This document shows, one piece after another, positions 61,045-64,000 of a stretch of 64,000 nt of DNA. Origin of the DNA: Ischnura elegans (lineage: Eukaryota; Arthropoda; Insecta; Odonata; Coenagrionidae); the NCBI RefSeq assembly GCF_921293095.1, contig NW_025791658.1:806001-870000 (forward strand), in the 5' to 3' direction. The stretch's first letter is position 1, and each line of letters begins with the position of its first letter. The translations under genes were made by a program, and so were the position numbers. The notes under the pieces are model-generated. The model was not told the origin of the DNA, did not search any database, and saw nothing but the letters and a program-made list of their open reading frames with translations.

Positions 61045-63588
61045 CAGTGGAACCCCGATCTATCGTTCCCGCATTGATCGTTTTCCCGCATTCATCGTTC
61101 GCCGCTCCTGGTCCCAAATTAAGTTCCGTTATGACAATGTAATTTTTTCCCGCATCTATCGTTCCTCGAAGTATCGTTTTCCCGCATTGATCGTTTGAAG
61201 ATTGCGGTCCTGTCGTATAATTTTTCCCGCATCCATCATTTGACGAAAATGAGACGAAGTGTTTACAATGTGTTATTTGTGGCTAATAACGACAGACATA
61301 TAGTTTGAATCTTCCCCAGGAGATTGAAATACGAAAGGGAGAAGCTGAGTGCTGTGGGATAGTATCATTAGCGCATTTCCCAAGATCCGCTATCCCCCTC
61401 CATTCAGCATTCGCCTCTCCCCCTCTGAAGCTTTCCTCTTCTCCGAAATAAAAAAACGGCCCTAGCTCACGCTGTGATCGTATTATGAAGACCTTAGCTT
61501 TGAAGGAAAATATTAAGTTAGACGAGAACAATAGAAACGTGTTTCTTGCCCCCTGAATTTTTTCAGCCTATCTCCTTCAAAGTTCCCAGTTTCTGGAGGT
61601 CAACTGCTGCATGAATCACCTGTTAGCCCAAAAGGTGTCTCACAATGAATTTCGGCATTTGGTATTATTCTTTTATTAGATTTAAATATTTGTAATGTGC
61701 ACGTGATTCAAAAAAGAATGATACCAAACATGACGTATTTCTAACGTTATTTAAGCATTTTAAGCATGGGAATAGAATAATACGATGGTGACTTCTGGTG
61801 AATATCGATATCCTCGCAGCAGATAGTGAGCTTCACGGCAGTTGATGCGGCATTTTTTTTCGAAAACGTACGCGGCATTTTTTTTCGCCAGCATTAGTAC
61901 CGAACTTCACCTCGTACGAGTGGTTCCATACTTTCCAGGATGGGGTGACTAAAAGCTAGCGAATGTTTTCCGTGTGGGTTCAATAAAGTCCGGTTTCAAC
62001 TTTATCAACTTATTCGTCTTCGGACCGTGGCCCTTCCGAAGACACAAGGGAGAACTTTAAAAGATGGACTGAAAATAATTGATAATTAAGAAAAGAATCC
62101 GGGCTAGAAATACGTGAATATTGCAGAACGCCTCGGTCCAGTTGCACATGACAGCAGGGGTGGGGGTGGAACGAGGTCCCTGGTGAAAACAAGAAGTGGG
62201 ATGAAGCCGAGGATCAGGTGGGCGTGCCACTGACGATTAATGCAACATTGCCTCAATCATATTAAAAATTTAATTGCTAGAAAAGAACATTTCAAATAAT
62301 GAACTATTTTTGGCCTTCTTGATCCATCTAATAACCAAACACTGTGTCGGCGAAAGCGGTTGCTTGAGGCATAGCATGCACATTTCTCTCGTAAATACGT
62401 ATGCTTGAAATGGCATTTGATGGATAAGAATTTTTACATAAGATAAATGCTTAATAGCAGTGAAAATTCCGAGTGGAGTGTAAACATTTTTTAGCACGGC
62501 TCCTTGTTCCTTTGGGATATTTGAAAGAGTTATAAGTCGAATCAACAATATGACCTAAGTGTTTTGATAACGTAATAATATTCCTGTAATCAGCTAAAAT
62601 CTTGTTTAAATCCATTAACCCTTTCGAGACGGCGGAGTTTTCGTCTTAGCATCACTGCTGCATTGAGCCCCAAGAGACTCTTCTTTCTCGTGGTACGGAG
62701 CATTTTTGGAGGACATTCATTGAGAAGGGTCTCGCGGAACCTTTTTCGACCCCTCCACGGTGGGACTCCGCATTATTTCGGACTCCGAGGGTAGTTGTGC
62801 TCCCTCCTTTCCGGGTTTACGACCATACCTGCGGCAGTCAACTTATGTATTGCTTATATGTATTTAGCATATGGATAATTGTTGCTTGGTCGTAAATTGC
62901 AGGCTTTGAATTGAATTCCTCACTTTTTTCTGAGCATTGTCAAATTTTAAACGAAGTTCTAAGGCCATTATTAAGGCATTTAATGCAGCAACAATTTCCA
63001 TGTTGATGTTCATACATAACTCGAGATATTATATATTTTTACCGTAGAATTTCCTTTAAAAATTGAAAATGCTGTTCAAAAGACAAAGAATTAAATTCTT
63101 AGTTTATTTTTCTTGAGAAATGAACAAAAATTTGTTTCGAAACCTGACTGGATAAACAATTGTATGACCGCTGTCCCTTACCGCTAACATAAGAGGGGTG
63201 AAATAAGACGAGGGGTCTGGGTACCTGCTCCCGGATTCTGAGGGTAAATCCTAAACCCCGCAGGGTTGGGTCCCGAGACAAAGACGACGTAAACCGCGAC
63301 CGTCCTAAAAGGGGGAGAGGTAGAAAACGTATATATACGGCTTTCGTTTTCCTGGCTAGGAAAATCTCACACGTAAATATACGGCCGTCGTCTCCCGGGT
63401 CAGGAAACGTCCACACGTATATATAAATGTGTAGTAGGGAAAAGGATAATGAATATCATAATTCGCAATAATCCAGCGTTTCCTGGGACATAGGCACCCC
63501 GTCCAAACAGTCCTGCATCGATCGTTTTCCCGCATTCATCGTTTTTTTCATCCATCCCCCTGAAAAACGACAGATCGAGGTTCCACTG
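61045..63588. mobile_element. Tigger-like element B
   Basis: Ends CAGTGGAACCCCGATCTATC and GATCGAGGTTCCACTG, TA at 61043-61044 and 63589-63590. 'cccgcattgatcgttt'-type subterminal repeats on both sides. The reading frame at 62270-62548 (minus) also exists in the copy at 16057-16263, but I do not recognise it. Holds MITE D at 62619-63445. Confidence 0.88.
62619..63445 (+). mobile_element. TTAA MITE family D, full-length copy in element B
   Basis: TTAA at 62615-62618, ATAA at 63446-63449 (decayed). 827 bp. Empty site at about 16335. Confidence 0.9.
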
Positions 63589-63874
63589 TATCTTTTTGAA
63601 TGACACACTAATGGAAAGAGAACGCAAAAATTCAATACCCCACCAAAATAAAAAAAACATACTTATTCATAACAAAATTCATAATGGCCTCTGTAGGAAT
63701 CTCTTCTACAATTTTTATTATCGAGTTGATTGTCCACCTTGAATTTTACATGATCCACATCCGATCGTACTAAAGTGTCCAGCAATATTGGAATTTAAAG
63801 CACAAATTGCAAGGGCGGGAGAATAATTATACAGATTTTTGCTTTGTGACAAATTTATTAATGTTATTTGGAAT

Positions 63875-64000
63875 AGGGTGGTTTCCTATTATTTTTTTAT
63901 TGCCTTAATTGAAAGATTATGACTTCTGGAGTGCCCATTTCACACTCTTAGATTTTCGAATGACGATACGTACCTATTTTTTGCGATTAAATGAAAAGTG
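63875..64000 (+). mobile_element. MITE family G, cut by the window end
   Basis: GGGTGGTTTCCTATTATT after TA at 63873-63874; continues to the end of the window. Confidence 0.85.

Overview
The window looks like an arthropod, probably insect, nuclear genome. It has spliced genes with kilobase introns, AT-rich non-coding DNA, tRNA-derived SINEs, and relics of piggyBac, pogo/Tigger, PIF/Harbinger, hAT, Penelope-like and non-LTR elements. No prokaryotic or viral gene organisation is visible, and I could not fix the species.

One host gene is convincing. A C2H2 zinc-finger protein is encoded on the + strand by four phase-0 exons at 2915-3172, 5992-6159, 22089-22685 and 33121-33417; its 5' exons lie before the window. 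Together they give 438 residues: a basic/acidic low-complexity region, a hydrophobic Gln/Asn/Pro-rich region, and five C2H2 fingers. Finger 2 is split by the last intron (about 10.4 kb). Three decayed copies of the start of the last exon lie upstream of the real one, each with a splice acceptor and an early stop (29473, 30901, 31573). After the stop codon the end of finger 5 is repeated in a ~155-bp tandem array.

The introns and the 30 kb downstream are nested transposons. Layout: 1-324 duplicated intron segment; 325-2893 Tigger-like element with a second TA element inside; 3.9-6.8 kb Penelope-like debris; 8034-15660 pogo-like element containing a piggyBac (8235-11291) and a Tigger-like element (12530-15281) that itself holds a TTAA MITE; 17.0-22.0 kb Penelope fragment, second piggyBac, TTAA hairpin and two copies of an 829-bp TTAA MITE; 23-31.7 kb MITEs, a TA element holding a LINE, and the duplicated exon block; 34-42 kb hAT, TTAA, TA and LINE insertions; 47-49 kb MITE, LINE and a possible coding exon; 49022-56208 a 616-bp TA MITE split by a 6.6-kb two-gene Harbinger; 56682-59441 third piggyBac; 61045-63588 Tigger-like element with another 829-bp MITE.

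Many insertions can be proved inside the window, because a related copy without the insertion is also present. The most unusual object is the Harbinger. Its Myb/SANT-like gene (four exons, + strand) is followed directly by an inverted, intronless copy of its own coding sequence, so read-through would make a self-complementary transcript. Its HARBI1-type transposase lies convergently on the minus strand and is broken.
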